DNA of 64,000 nt from Ammoniphilus resinae (GTDB lineage Bacteria > Bacillota > Bacilli > Aneurinibacillales > RAOX-1), in assembly GCF_017873965.1 (NCBI RefSeq), contig NZ_JAGGKT010000001.1:62001-126000 (forward strand). Direction: 5' to 3'. Both the position numbers and the translations under genes were made by a program. Shown here in pieces: positions 30,377 to 40,055 of this stretch; the first letter of the stretch is position 1; each line of letters begins with the position of its first letter. The notes beneath the pieces are model-generated. The model made no database searches, was not told the DNA's origin, and was given only the letters and a program-made list of their open reading frames with translations.

Positions 30377-30442
30377 CTTTGCCAGTAAGTTTTTTTGAAG
30401 ATTTCATTATTGAATTAAATCATATTTTCATAAATGAAGATC

Positions 30443-30469
30443 AGGCCCTTGATGGGCTTTTTATTTTTT
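30443..30469 (+). terminator. Intrinsic terminator after the AEC transporter
   Basis: AGGCCC / GGGCTT stem (one G-T pair), five-base loop, then T-rich tail. Confidence 0.55.
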
Positions 30470-30588
30470 CTAATAAAAAATGGGGTGATATCGTCTAATA
30501 CCGCAAAAAATGCCGAATAATAAAACCAGATGTTTTTAATTACAGTTAATTTTAGGGCGTGGACGAATTTGAAAGGAGGGGGTGAATT

Positions 30589-31149
30589 TTGAAAAATAAT
30601 TCGTCATTTGAAGATGTCAATGAATTGCGAAGAGATTTTTTGGATGCATATCTTGAATATTGGTATGAACACGCTTTCCTGACTTGGCAGTGGTGGGTAT
30701 TGCTCATACTTACACTATTATTCTGGATATTATGGTACAAATTTGTTGATAAAAAACGAATTCATTTAGTTTTAAACTTTGGTTTAATTATTGGAATCAT
30801 TGCTTTCATTTTTGATATGGTTGGCATCAATCATATGGCTTGGGGTTATCCTATTCGATTATACTGGGCCTTCATTCCACCTCTATTACCTTTCGACTTA
30901 ACATACATCCCAGTTAGTTTTATGTTGATTTACCAAAAATATGGACACAGTTGGAGAAAATTTATGATCGGTTCTTTGTTGGTATCTGGTGTATTTTCAT
31001 TTGTAGCAGAACCAATTCTCACTTGGATGGGAATTTATCAAATGTATAATTGGAGACACATCTATTCATTTCCCATTTATACATTCATTGCTTGTGTAGT
31101 AAAGATCGTGGTTGATACTCTAAACAAAACGCAAAATAAAAACCAATAA
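30589..31149 (+). CDS. CBO0543-like membrane protein
   Basis: 186 residues with about five hydrophobic segments, Trp-rich at the N-terminal boundary (WQWWVLLILTLLFWILW). The pattern of GYPIRLYWAFIPPLLPFDLT followed by PVSFMLIYQ resembles the CBO0543 family of uncharacterised Bacillota membrane proteins as I recall it. TTG start with a strong AAAGGAGGGGGTG site. It stands alone between two terminators. Confidence 0.72.
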   Translation: MKNNSSFEDVNELRRDFLDAYLEYWYEHAFLTWQWWVLLILTLLFWILWYKFVDKKRIHLVLNFGLIIGIIAFIFDMVGINHMAWGYPIRLYWAFIPPLLPFDLTYIPVSFMLIYQKYGHSWRKFMIGSLLVSGVFSFVAEPILTWMGIYQMYNWRHIYSFPIYTFIACVVKIVVDTLNKTQNKNQ

Positions 31150-31196
31150 ATTAAAAAAATTTAATTACTAAGCTATTCAATAGTCCAGTAAAAAAC

Positions 31197-31238
31197 AAAA
31201 AAGGCTTCTTTCCCATGTTTGTTGGAAAAAGCCCTTTT
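31197..31238. terminator. Bidirectional intrinsic terminator
   Basis: GGCTTCTTTCC / GGAAAAAGCC imperfect stem with flanking A and T runs on both sides. Confidence 0.6.
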
Positions 31239-31395
31239 ATCCTTTTCATACTCGGCCAAAGCCTTCTTGAACACTTCTAATGTTATCCCATAATTGTAAT
31301 TCTAGTAACTTAATTGTAAACACGTAATTTCCCCTGTTATAATGAATAATGATCTCGTCGAGCTATGATAGATATACTAGTAAGGAGAGATGATT

Positions 31396-32682
31396 ATGAA
31401 AACAGTTATAGAACAGCTTATGAAATTTGGAGTGAATACCGATATAGCAAGCTATATTGCACATTTTATGACGATTATTTTTATAATCGGGCTTAGCATA
31501 TTGGCCAATTTCATTACAAAAAAAGTAGTGATTAAAATACTAACCCATTATATCAACAATAACAGCTTTAAATGGGACAATATTATTTTGGAAAAAAAGG
31601 TTTTTCATAAGCTTTCACATGTGGTTCCTGCCATCATCATCTATTACTTTTCTTCCGTCTTTCCAGATTATCAACATATCATTGAAAAGGGAGCCAGTAC
31701 CTATATCATTATCGTAGGGTTAATGGTTGTTGACAGCTTATTAAACGCAATGAATGATATTTACCGGACTTACGAGATATCCAAGGTTAAACCTATAAGA
31801 GGATACATCCAGGTCGTTAAAATCTTTGTTTTCGTTATTGGTGGGATCGTAGTCATTGCGAACCTGATGGGAGAAAGCCCTTTTATCCTATTAAGTGGTA
31901 TTGGTGCGCTTTCCGCGGTTCTCATGCTGGTCTTTAAAGATTCTTTATTAGGACTTGTGGCAGGCGTTCAATTGACTTCCAATGATATGGTGCGGGTTGG
32001 TGATTGGATTGAGATGCCTAAATATGGCGCGGATGGGGATGTTATTGATATTTCTTTAAACACCGTAAAGGTTCAAAATTGGGATATGACGATCACAACG
32101 ATACCAAGTTATGCACTCATATCCGATTCATTCAAAAACTGGAGAGGGATGCAAAACTCCGGTGGGCGACGGATCAAACGATCCATCTATATTGATACAA
32201 GCAGCATTGTTTTTTGCACGGAGGAAATGCTTGAGAGTTTTAAAACTATCCATTACCTATCAGACTATATCATCGAAAAAGAGGATGAAATAAAAGCTTA
32301 CAATCTCGAAAATAACATAGATAAATCCAATAAAGTAAATGGTCGAGAACTTACGAATATTGGAGTTTTTAGGATCTATATCCAGAACTATCTTAAAAAT
32401 CACCCGGGAATCAATCAGAATATGCTCATGCTTGTTAGGCAGCTAGCACCTGGAGAAAACGGTCTTCCTATAGAGATCTATACATTTACCAACGATGTGA
32501 GGTGGGGAGTTTACGAATCCATACAAGCGGATCTATTCGACCATATTTTAGCAGTGGCGCCTGCGTTTGGACTAAGACTATTCCAAAATCCTACGGGGTC
32601 TGATTTTAGGTCATTCCAGAACCAACCGGGATCTGATATGAGGGAGCTGGGTGACAGGAGCAGATCTAGAAAAATCCGATAG
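31396..32682 (+). CDS. Mechanosensitive ion channel, MscS superfamily (YbdG-like)
   Basis: 428 residues. Four to five N-terminal membrane helices end in the pore-lining helix and beta domain: LLSGIGALSAVLMLVFKDSL, LVAGVQLTSNDMVRVGDWIE and VKVQNWDMTITTIPSYALI. The large C-terminal cytoplasmic domain and the helix number match the YbdG subgroup. ATG at 31396 is six bases after AAGGAGAG; an in-frame ATG at 31390 abuts the site. The last 25 residues contain a short duplicated segment (FQNPTGSDFRS, FQNQPGSDMRE). Confidence 0.88.
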   Translation: MKTVIEQLMKFGVNTDIASYIAHFMTIIFIIGLSILANFITKKVVIKILTHYINNNSFKWDNIILEKKVFHKLSHVVPAIIIYYFSSVFPDYQHIIEKGASTYIIIVGLMVVDSLLNAMNDIYRTYEISKVKPIRGYIQVVKIFVFVIGGIVVIANLMGESPFILLSGIGALSAVLMLVFKDSLLGLVAGVQLTSNDMVRVGDWIEMPKYGADGDVIDISLNTVKVQNWDMTITTIPSYALISDSFKNWRGMQNSGGRRIKRSIYIDTSSIVFCTEEMLESFKTIHYLSDYIIEKEDEIKAYNLENNIDKSNKVNGRELTNIGVFRIYIQNYLKNHPGINQNMLMLVRQLAPGENGLPIEIYTFTNDVRWGVYESIQADLFDHILAVAPAFGLRLFQNPTGSDFRSFQNQPGSDMRELGDRSRSRKIR

Positions 32683-32800
32683 CCTTGTTTTTCTCTGTAA
32701 GGTTTTCGAATCTAGTTTATTCATTTCCTTTATTCATTCGTATAAAGAGCCCCAGAAACGGGGAAATATAAATGAATATCATACAAATGGAGGGAAATGA

Positions 32801-32953
32801 ATGGAACGTGAATGGACGACTGGACAAGAGGCGGAGGAAAAAGGGAGCTACCAAAACCGCTGGGGTAAAAAAGTGGACCTTGCGGCTGGAGATACTTTTC
32901 CGGCTTGCCCATCAACAGGAAAAGACACTAGTTGGAAATTGATTAAAGCATAA
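32801..32953 (+). CDS. YjzC-like small protein
   Basis: 50 residues, soluble. TGQEAEEKGSYQNRWGKK followed by VDLAAGDTFPACPSTGKDTSW resembles the small Bacillus YjzC family (G-x-x-A-x-x-x-G-x-Y, then a hydrophobic-x-x-GD-x-FP motif). An ATG with GGAGGGA upstream supports translation. Function unknown in the family. Confidence 0.62.
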   Translation: MEREWTTGQEAEEKGSYQNRWGKKVDLAAGDTFPACPSTGKDTSWKLIKA

Positions 32954-33043
32954 GGTGCATTGAACAAGGATAGCGAAACACGATCGCACTTGCTAATCCA
33001 TAGTGGCTAGTTTTATAGTTGAAAAATGCCGAATGATAATTAC

Positions 33044-33079
33044 CAAAACCCCTGATTTTCACAGAGAATTAGGGGTTTT
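33044..33079 (+). terminator. Intrinsic terminator-like hairpin upstream of gltB
   Basis: AAACCCCT / AGGGGTTT with an imperfect inner stem and five T residues. It probably ends the transcript from the YjzC-like gene. Confidence 0.6.
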
Positions 33080-33126
33080 TCATACCCCATTACGGAAGTA
33101 TTGAAAAGATGAAGTGATATAGAAAA

Positions 33127-33160
33127 GCATCTGCTGAAAACGGCAGATGCTCTTCTTTTT
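33127..33160 (+). terminator. Second intrinsic terminator in the gltB upstream region
   Basis: GCATCTGCTG, loop AAAA, CGGCAGATGC (one T-G pair), then a T-rich tail. A TTGACA immediately follows, so this more likely insulates gltB than attenuates it. Confidence 0.75.
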
Positions 33161-33236
33161 TTGACAAATCATATCAAAATTAGATTAATTTTATAAATAA
33201 TCGATATTGTTAAGAACGTTATTAAACTAATACAAT
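33161..33236 (+). promoter_or_regulatory. Candidate promoters of gltB
   Basis: Option 1: consensus TTGACA at 33161, 17 bases, ATTAAT at 33184. Option 2: TTGTTA at 33207, 18 bases, TACAAT at 33231, 82 bases before the gltB start. No clear GlnR/TnrA or GltC palindrome was found between them and the gene. Confidence 0.5.
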
Positions 33237-33318
33237 AAAAACAAGAATAATTCCGTTGTTATATTGGAAAAATGCATTAATTCGAATGGATAAATAATGC
33301 AAAACGAGAGGTGAAAGT

Positions 33319-36300
33319 ATGCAACATAATAAACTACCGATGAAACAGGGACTTTACGATCCCTCTTTTGAACATGATGCCTGTGGTATTGGATTTATTG
33401 CTAATTTAAAAGAAGGAGCTTCACATAAACCCGTACAGCAAGGAATCTCCATGCTTTGTCGGTTGGAACACCGAGGAGCTCAAGCGGGGGATTCAGGATC
33501 CGGTGATGGAGCAGGTATTTTAACACAGATTCCGCATTCATTTTTTCAAATAGATTGTTCGCATTTTGGCATGAAGGAACCAGGAAGCTATGGTGTGGGG
33601 ATGGTATTTTTGCCCCAAAATGAAAAAACAAGTGCTCAATGTGAAGAAGTATTGAATCAAGTAATAAAAGAGGAAGGTCAAGAGCTCCTAGGCTGGCGTA
33701 CCGTTCCTGTTAACGATTCTTGCCTAGGGGAAACAGCGAAGTTAAGTCAGCCTTTCATCCGCCAAGTGTTTATCGGAAAGGGCAAGGGAATTGAAGACGA
33801 AGAAACCTTTGAAAGAAAGCTTTATATCATTCGAAAGCGAACAGAGAAAAGGATTCAAGAAAGTGGGCTGGCTAAAGATGAAACCTTTTATGTTGCCAGT
33901 CTATCAGCAAGAACGATTGTCTATAAGGGGATGCTGACCCCAGATCAATTAGGGAAATTTTATCTGGATTTGCAAAATGAAGCCTATCAATCCTCCTTTG
34001 CTCTAGTTCATTCCCGCTACAGTACGAATACATTTCCTAGTTGGGAAAGAGCCCATCCGAACCGGATGTTGATTCATAACGGAGAGATCAATACGGTGAA
34101 TGGGAATATCAATTGGATGCGCGCACGGGAACAAAGGATGGAATCATCTTTATTTGGTCAAAAGTTAAAAGATATCATGCCGATTATTGATGAAAATGGA
34201 AGTGATTCATCTTCTTTTGATAACTGCCTGGAATTGTTAGTCCGAGCAGGCCGATCTTTGCCCCACGCAGCCATGATGATGGTTCCCGAACCATGGGAAA
34301 AAGATGATTCCATGGATGATTCTTTAAAAGCTTTTTACGAATTTCACAGTCATTTAATGGAACCCTGGGACGGACCGGCGGCATTTGCTTTTACAGATGG
34401 CCTTCAAATTGGAGCAATGCAGGATCGTAATGGCCTTCGACCAGCCCGTTATTATGTAACTGTTGATGGAACCATAATTTTTGCATCGGAAGTCGGTGTC
34501 ATCGATATTGAGCCCGATCAGATCCTCGAAAAAGGAAGATTAAGTCCGGGGAAAATGCTTCTTGTTGATTTACAGGAAGGGCGCATCATCCCAGATGAAG
34601 AAGTTAAGGGGAAGATATCGCAGGAAAACCCATACCGACATTGGTTGTATGAAAATTCAGTTTCTATAAAGGAATTAAAATCTCCCCAAGAGGAAGAAAC
34701 AAGCGAAGATTTACCATTATTTAAATACCAGCAAGCATTTGGATATACGGTAGAAGAATTAAAGAAGGTTCTTGGAGCAATGGCTGAAGGGGGAAAAGAG
34801 CCTATAAGTTCAATGGGAAGTGATACGCCTTTAGCAGTCCTTTCCAATCAATCACAGCTCTTATACAACTATTTTAAACAGCTATTTGCACAAGTGACAA
34901 ATCCACCGATTGATGCGATCCGTGAACAATTTGTTACATCAACGAAAACCTATCTTGGAGCCGAGCGTAATCTATTGGATGCAAAGGCTGAAAGCTGCAG
35001 TCGGATAAAACTAGAAACTCCCATTCTTTTAAATCAGCAATTGGCTAAGATTCGTAAAAACGAATCTGCAAAAACAATGACTTTTCCAATTCTATTCGTA
35101 GCTAAGAATGGGGAGGAAGAACTGAAACTGGCATTGGATCAGTTATTTAAGAAAGTAGATGAAGCCATCGAGCAAGGTGTTTCCCTTATTATCTTGTCTG
35201 ATCAAGGGATAAATCGTCAATTTGCCCCTATTCCCGCTTTACTAGCGGTCAGTGGACTTCACCATCATTTAATCCGTCAAGGGACCAGAACGAAAGTAAG
35301 TCTGATTGTTGAAACGGGTGAAGCGCGCGATGTTCATCACTTATCTATGCTTGTCGGCTACGGTGCAGATGCAATCAATCCGTATCTTGCCCAGGTTAGC
35401 CTTGAACAGATGGTTGAAAGTGGAGAATTTGGCGAACAAAATGATGCATTTGATGCTGTGCGAAAATACGTAAATGCTGCGACAAATGGCATGGTCAAAA
35501 TTCTTTCAAAAATGGGGATTTCTACCATTCAAAGTTATCGGGGCGCCCAAATTTTTGAAGCCATTGGGATTGATCAAACAGTCATTGATCAGTATTTTAC
35601 AGGAACAGCTTCAGCCATAGGCGGGATTAAGTTAGAGACGATTGCAGAAGAAACATTAATGAGGCATCAATTGGCATTTGCTGAGGAAGAGGGGCCTCTT
35701 GATGCAGGAAGTGAATTTCAATATCGGAAAAATGGAGAAACTCATGCCATGAACCCTGAAGTCATCCGTATGCTGAAAGTGGCTTGCCAAACGAATGATT
35801 ATGGGTTGTATAAAAAATATGCAGAAAAAGCAAATGAGGGTCAGCTTCATTTCATTCGAGATCTATTTAAATTTAATAACACAACCACAAATTCAAGCAT
35901 TTCAATAGATGAAGTCGAATCTGTTGATTCCATTGTTCGCCGGTTTAAAACGGGGGCCATGTCCTATGGATCTTTAAGTCAGGAAGCTCATGAAACCTTA
36001 GCAATTGCTATGAATCGTCTGGGTGGAAAAAGTAACTCTGGGGAAGGCGGAGAACATCCGGATCGCTATAGCCCGGATGCAAACGGGGATTCCAGGCGCA
36101 GTAAAATCAAACAAGTAGCTTCCGGACGATTTGGTGTAACCAGTGATTATTTAGTGAACGCGGATGAAATTCAAATCAAAATGGCGCAAGGAGCTAAGCC
36201 GGGTGAAGGCGGACAGCTTCCAGGGAATAAAGTTTATCCATGGATTGCGGAAGTCCGGGGTTCAACTCCAGGTGTCGGTTTAATTTCACCACCGCCGCAT

Positions 36301-37827
36301 CATGATATTTATTCGATTGAGGATTTGGCTCAATTAATTCACGATTTAAAAAATGCAAATCCGAAAGCTCGGATTAGTGTCAAGCTTGTTTCCAAGGCAG
36401 GGGTAGGAACGATTGCAACAGGAGTTGCCAAAGGTCTAGCAGACGTTATCCTGATAAGTGGTTATGATGGCGGAACAGGTGCGGCACCAAGATCAAGCAT
36501 TAAACATGCTGGAACGCCATGGGAAATTGGTTTATCAGAAGCCCATCAAACCCTTGTGTTAAATGGATTGAGGGATCGGGTGGTACTAGAAGCCGATGGG
36601 AAATTGATGACCGGACGAGATATCGTCATGGCGACGTTACTCGGAGCCGAAGAATATGGATTTGCCACAACAGCCTTAGTGGTTTTGGGATGTGTGCATG
36701 TTCGGCAGTGTCATCTCAATACATGTCCTGTTGGGATTGCAACGCAGGATCCGGAATTGCGCAAGAAGTTTAGTGGAAAACCGGAGGACATAGAAGCATT
36801 TATGCGATTTATCGCGGAAGATGTACGTGAAATCATGGCCCAATTAGGGTTCCGTACAATAAATGAAATGGTCGGACGGACAGATTTACTGATCCAGAGT
36901 GATGAAGCAAAGTCTCATTGGAAAGCGAAAGATCTGGATTTATCAAAAATTCTTTACCAACCAACAGTTTCTTCCGAAACCGGTTTATACCATCAGAAGC
37001 AACAAAACCATGGACTTGAAAGCTCGCTTGATTATAAAAGTATATTAGAAGTTTGTAGACCAGCACTGGAAAGCCAGAAAAAAGTAAGTGCAAGTTTCCC
37101 TATTCAAAATGTCAACCGAACGGTTGGAACCATTTTAGGAAGTGAGATTTCTAAAAAATATGGTGGAAAAGGGCTGCCGGAGAATACGATCCATCTTCAA
37201 TTTACGGGTTCAGCAGGGCAAAGCTTTGGATCTTTCTTGCCACATGGGGTAACACTTTCTCTCGAAGGGGATGTAAACGACTATATTGGTAAGGGATTGT
37301 CCGGAGGAAAAATCATCGTTTCTCCAGCTAAAAATTCTCTTTTTGTTCCTGAAGAAAACACGATTATAGGCAATGTTGCCTTTTATGGGGCTACTTCCGG
37401 AGAAGCTTATATTCGCGGACTTGCGGGTGAACGTTTCTGTGTGAGAAACAGTGGGGTTCAAGCAGTTGTGGAAGGGATCGGTGACCATGGCTGTGAGTAT
37501 ATGACAGGCGGATGTGTGGTTGTACTCGGTTCTGTGGGCAAAAATTTTGCGGCTGGGATGTCGGGCGGAATAGCTTACGTATTTGCGGATGATCAAGAAG
37601 ATTTCCGGAAGCAGTGCAATATAGAATTAATCGACTTGGATCCTTTGGAAGAAGAGGAAGACAAAGCAAAACTTAGACAGCTTGTTCAAAATCATTATGA
37701 ATATACAGGAAGTACCCGTGCAGCTTATATGCTGAATCATTGGAAGGAAAACCTACCAAAATGGGTAAAAGTCATTCCGAAAGAATATAAGCGAATCATG
37801 CAGCTCAATCTAGTAGATGCTTTATAG
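33319..37827 (+). CDS. gltB: Glutamate synthase large subunit
   Basis: GOGAT alpha subunit, 1502 residues (gltA in B. subtilis naming). It makes two glutamates from glutamine and 2-oxoglutarate. Order: 21-residue propeptide ending before the glutaminase nucleophile Cys22 (HDACGIGF), class II amidotransferase domain, central domain, FMN-binding domain with GEGGEHPDRY, 3Fe-4S cysteines 1125, 1131 and 1136 (CVHVRQCHLNTC), and the C-terminal beta-helix GXGXG domain. The small subunit GltD, needed for NADPH oxidation in the standard enzyme, is not adjacent; dapL follows directly. Confidence 0.96.
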   Translation: MQHNKLPMKQGLYDPSFEHDACGIGFIANLKEGASHKPVQQGISMLCRLEHRGAQAGDSGSGDGAGILTQIPHSFFQIDCSHFGMKEPGSYGVGMVFLPQNEKTSAQCEEVLNQVIKEEGQELLGWRTVPVNDSCLGETAKLSQPFIRQVFIGKGKGIEDEETFERKLYIIRKRTEKRIQESGLAKDETFYVASLSARTIVYKGMLTPDQLGKFYLDLQNEAYQSSFALVHSRYSTNTFPSWERAHPNRMLIHNGEINTVNGNINWMRAREQRMESSLFGQKLKDIMPIIDENGSDSSSFDNCLELLVRAGRSLPHAAMMMVPEPWEKDDSMDDSLKAFYEFHSHLMEPWDGPAAFAFTDGLQIGAMQDRNGLRPARYYVTVDGTIIFASEVGVIDIEPDQILEKGRLSPGKMLLVDLQEGRIIPDEEVKGKISQENPYRHWLYENSVSIKELKSPQEEETSEDLPLFKYQQAFGYTVEELKKVLGAMAEGGKEPISSMGSDTPLAVLSNQSQLLYNYFKQLFAQVTNPPIDAIREQFVTSTKTYLGAERNLLDAKAESCSRIKLETPILLNQQLAKIRKNESAKTMTFPILFVAKNGEEELKLALDQLFKKVDEAIEQGVSLIILSDQGINRQFAPIPALLAVSGLHHHLIRQGTRTKVSLIVETGEARDVHHLSMLVGYGADAINPYLAQVSLEQMVESGEFGEQNDAFDAVRKYVNAATNGMVKILSKMGISTIQSYRGAQIFEAIGIDQTVIDQYFTGTASAIGGIKLETIAEETLMRHQLAFAEEEGPLDAGSEFQYRKNGETHAMNPEVIRMLKVACQTNDYGLYKKYAEKANEGQLHFIRDLFKFNNTTTNSSISIDEVESVDSIVRRFKTGAMSYGSLSQEAHETLAIAMNRLGGKSNSGEGGEHPDRYSPDANGDSRRSKIKQVASGRFGVTSDYLVNADEIQIKMAQGAKPGEGGQLPGNKVYPWIAEVRGSTPGVGLISPPPHHDIYSIEDLAQLIHDLKNANPKARISVKLVSKAGVGTIATGVAKGLADVILISGYDGGTGAAPRSSIKHAGTPWEIGLSEAHQTLVLNGLRDRVVLEADGKLMTGRDIVMATLLGAEEYGFATTALVVLGCVHVRQCHLNTCPVGIATQDPELRKKFSGKPEDIEAFMRFIAEDVREIMAQLGFRTINEMVGRTDLLIQSDEAKSHWKAKDLDLSKILYQPTVSSETGLYHQKQQNHGLESSLDYKSILEVCRPALESQKKVSASFPIQNVNRTVGTILGSEISKKYGGKGLPENTIHLQFTGSAGQSFGSFLPHGVTLSLEGDVNDYIGKGLSGGKIIVSPAKNSLFVPEENTIIGNVAFYGATSGEAYIRGLAGERFCVRNSGVQAVVEGIGDHGCEYMTGGCVVVLGSVGKNFAAGMSGGIAYVFADDQEDFRKQCNIELIDLDPLEEEEDKAKLRQLVQNHYEYTGSTRAAYMLNHWKENLPKWVKVIPKEYKRIMQLNLVDAL

Positions 37828-37863
37828 AACGATTGAAATAAAAGTTTAAGAGAGAGGTCAAAC

Positions 37864-39108
37864 ATGGAAAAAATCGAATTTATCCAACAGTTGTTTGCCG
37901 ATCGGATCGGTGGCGCAGAATTTGGTCTTCGAGACGAAATATTTAAGTTCGAAAAAATTAAAAGGGCTAAAAGGGCAGCGGCAAAGGCAAATCCAAATGT
38001 CAAATTGATCGACTTAGGGGTTGGGGAACCCGATGCTATGGCCGATGAAAGAGTAGTAAAAAAATTGGCAGAGGAAGCCGGAAAAAAGGAAAACCGTTTT
38101 TACTCCGATAACGGTATCGCGGAATTTAATGAGGCTTCAGTTAGTTATATGAAAGAAGTTTTTGGTGTAGACGGTCTAAATCCGGAAACGGAAGTAAATC
38201 ATGTGATTGGTTCAAAACCAGCCTTGGCTATGCTTCCAGCAGCCTTCATCAATCCGGGCGATATCACCTTGATGCCTGCGCCTTGCTACCCTGTTTTAGG
38301 TACCCATACCAAATACTATGGTGGTGAAGTAGTGAGTCTCCCTCTTCTGGAAGAAAATCAATTTCTCCCAGATCTTGATTCTATATCGGAAGATGTTCTT
38401 AAGAAAGCAAAGCTTCTCTATTTAAATTATCCCAATAACCCGATTGGGGCAGTGGCGAATGTAGCTTTCTTTGAAAAGGTAGTCAAGTTTGCAAAAAAGC
38501 ATCAGATCATTGTTGTTCATGATGCTGCCTACGCTGCCTTAGTCTTTGATGGTGAAAAACCCCTTAGTTTTCTATCCATTCCAGGGGCCAAAGATGTAGG
38601 GGTGGAGATTCAATCCCTCTCCAAATCTTTCAACATGACAGGATGGAGGATTGGGTTTATTGCAGGAAATGAAAAGATCGTCAAAGCCTTTGCAACGATT
38701 AAGGATAATAATGATTCAGGGCAGTTTATAGCGATTCAAAAAGCTGCTGCTTATGCACTAGCACATCCAGAAATAACGGAAGAAACGGCTGAAAAATATT
38801 CACGGCGCCACGAAATGCTGGCACAGATCTTATCTGAATGCGGTTTTGATGCTGTAAAACCAAAAGGGTCCTTTTTCTTATATACTAAGGCACCGGTTGG
38901 AGTTGAAAATGGTCCTGCTTTTCAATCAGCAGAGGAGTTTAGCCAATTCTTAATTCTAGAACATTTAATATCCACTGTTCCATGGGATGATGTCGGTCAC
39001 TATGTACGATTTTCTGTTACCTTTGAGGCGGATGGGATAGAGGAAGAAAAACAAGTTTTGGATGAGGTAAAAACCAGACTGAGCAAGACAAAATTTATTT
39101 TTAAATAA
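37864..39108 (+). CDS. dapL: LL-diaminopimelate aminotransferase
   Basis: PLP enzyme (class I/II fold) of 414 residues that converts tetrahydrodipicolinate directly to LL-diaminopimelate, by-passing the acetylase/succinylase steps. Motifs: DLGVGEPDAMAD, GSKPALAMLP, LNYPNNPIGAV, VHDAAYAAL and the PLP-lysine region SLSKSFNMTGWRIGF. GAGAGAGG precedes the ATG. The next gene is dapF, whose substrate is LL-DAP, and lysA follows two genes on, which supports the assignment over a generic aminotransferase. Confidence 0.9.
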   Translation: MEKIEFIQQLFADRIGGAEFGLRDEIFKFEKIKRAKRAAAKANPNVKLIDLGVGEPDAMADERVVKKLAEEAGKKENRFYSDNGIAEFNEASVSYMKEVFGVDGLNPETEVNHVIGSKPALAMLPAAFINPGDITLMPAPCYPVLGTHTKYYGGEVVSLPLLEENQFLPDLDSISEDVLKKAKLLYLNYPNNPIGAVANVAFFEKVVKFAKKHQIIVVHDAAYAALVFDGEKPLSFLSIPGAKDVGVEIQSLSKSFNMTGWRIGFIAGNEKIVKAFATIKDNNDSGQFIAIQKAAAYALAHPEITEETAEKYSRRHEMLAQILSECGFDAVKPKGSFFLYTKAPVGVENGPAFQSAEEFSQFLILEHLISTVPWDDVGHYVRFSVTFEADGIEEEKQVLDEVKTRLSKTKFIFK

Positions 39109-39155
39109 GAGCCTTATTCTAGCTCACACTTTTTAAAAAAAGGAGATTGGATTCG

Positions 39156-40001
39156 ATGCAGTTTACAAAAATGCATGGTCTAGGCAATAACTATGTTTTT
39201 TTTAACCTATTGGAATCACAGATGGACAATGTAGATTTTGAAGAACTCTCGAGACAAATATCCAATGTAAACCATGGAATTGGCTCGGATGGGATTATCC
39301 TCATTGCACCTTCAGATCATGCAAATTTCAAAATGCGAATATTCAATGCAGATGGTTCAGAAGGAAAGACATGTGGCAATGGTTTACGATGTGTTGCCAA
39401 GTATGTTTACGATAATATGTATGCTGATACAACCACTTTTGAGATTGAGACTTTGGCTGGCGTTGTAACCGTTAAAGTTGAGGAAAATGGCACATATGAA
39501 AAAAGTTTTGTGAACGTGGATATGGGTGAACCTGGCCTATTAAAGGGGATGGTGCCGATGAAGGGGGAACCAGACTCTACTACAAGGAATGAGCCTTTTA
39601 GAATTAACGGTGCAGAATATGATTTAACATGTGTTTCAATGGGAAATCCCCATGCGATTATGTTTGTCGATGATGTTCGTGAAGTGCCTTTAGAGAAAAT
39701 AGGTCCAGTGATTGAACATTCGGATCTATTTCCTGAAAGGGTTAATTTCGGAATTGTTGATGTCATCAACCGTCAAGAGATTAATTACCGTGTATGGGAG
39801 AGGGGGTCTGGGATCACTATGGCGTGCGGTTCTGGAGCATGTGCTGCTGTAGTGGCCGCCACGTTAAACAATAAGATTGATAAATATAAACCTATCACTG
39901 TTCATCTTCCCGGAGGAGATTTGTTAGTCAGATGGGGAGAAGACAACCATGTTTGGAAAAGGGGTGAGGCTGTTTATATTTGTCACGGGGAGTTAATTTA
40001 A
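39156..40001 (+). CDS. dapF: Diaminopimelate epimerase
   Basis: Cofactor-independent epimerase turning LL-DAP into meso-DAP for lysine and peptidoglycan. The 281-residue protein has both active-site thiols: Cys73 in TCGNGLRC and Cys224 in ACGSGACA, plus FTKMHGLGNNYV at the start. ATG at 39156 follows AAAGGAGA by about ten bases; an in-frame TTG at 39147 is too close. The usual Asp after GLGN is Asn here. Confidence 0.95.
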   Translation: MQFTKMHGLGNNYVFFNLLESQMDNVDFEELSRQISNVNHGIGSDGIILIAPSDHANFKMRIFNADGSEGKTCGNGLRCVAKYVYDNMYADTTTFEIETLAGVVTVKVEENGTYEKSFVNVDMGEPGLLKGMVPMKGEPDSTTRNEPFRINGAEYDLTCVSMGNPHAIMFVDDVREVPLEKIGPVIEHSDLFPERVNFGIVDVINRQEINYRVWERGSGITMACGSGACAAVVAATLNNKIDKYKPITVHLPGGDLLVRWGEDNHVWKRGEAVYICHGELI

Positions 40002-40055
40002 ATAAGTGAAGCAATCGTAGGTTGAGTACTTAAAAAATAATTGGAGGGAAATCAA

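Noticed and set aside
33161-33318. Lysine or glutamine-responsive riboswitch before gltB
   Set aside because: No conserved riboswitch core could be found; the two hairpins lie upstream of the best promoters.
37864-39108. Generic aspartate aminotransferase
   Set aside because: The GSKPALAMLP and VHDAAYAALVF pattern plus adjacency to dapF and lysA fit LL-DAP aminotransferase better.
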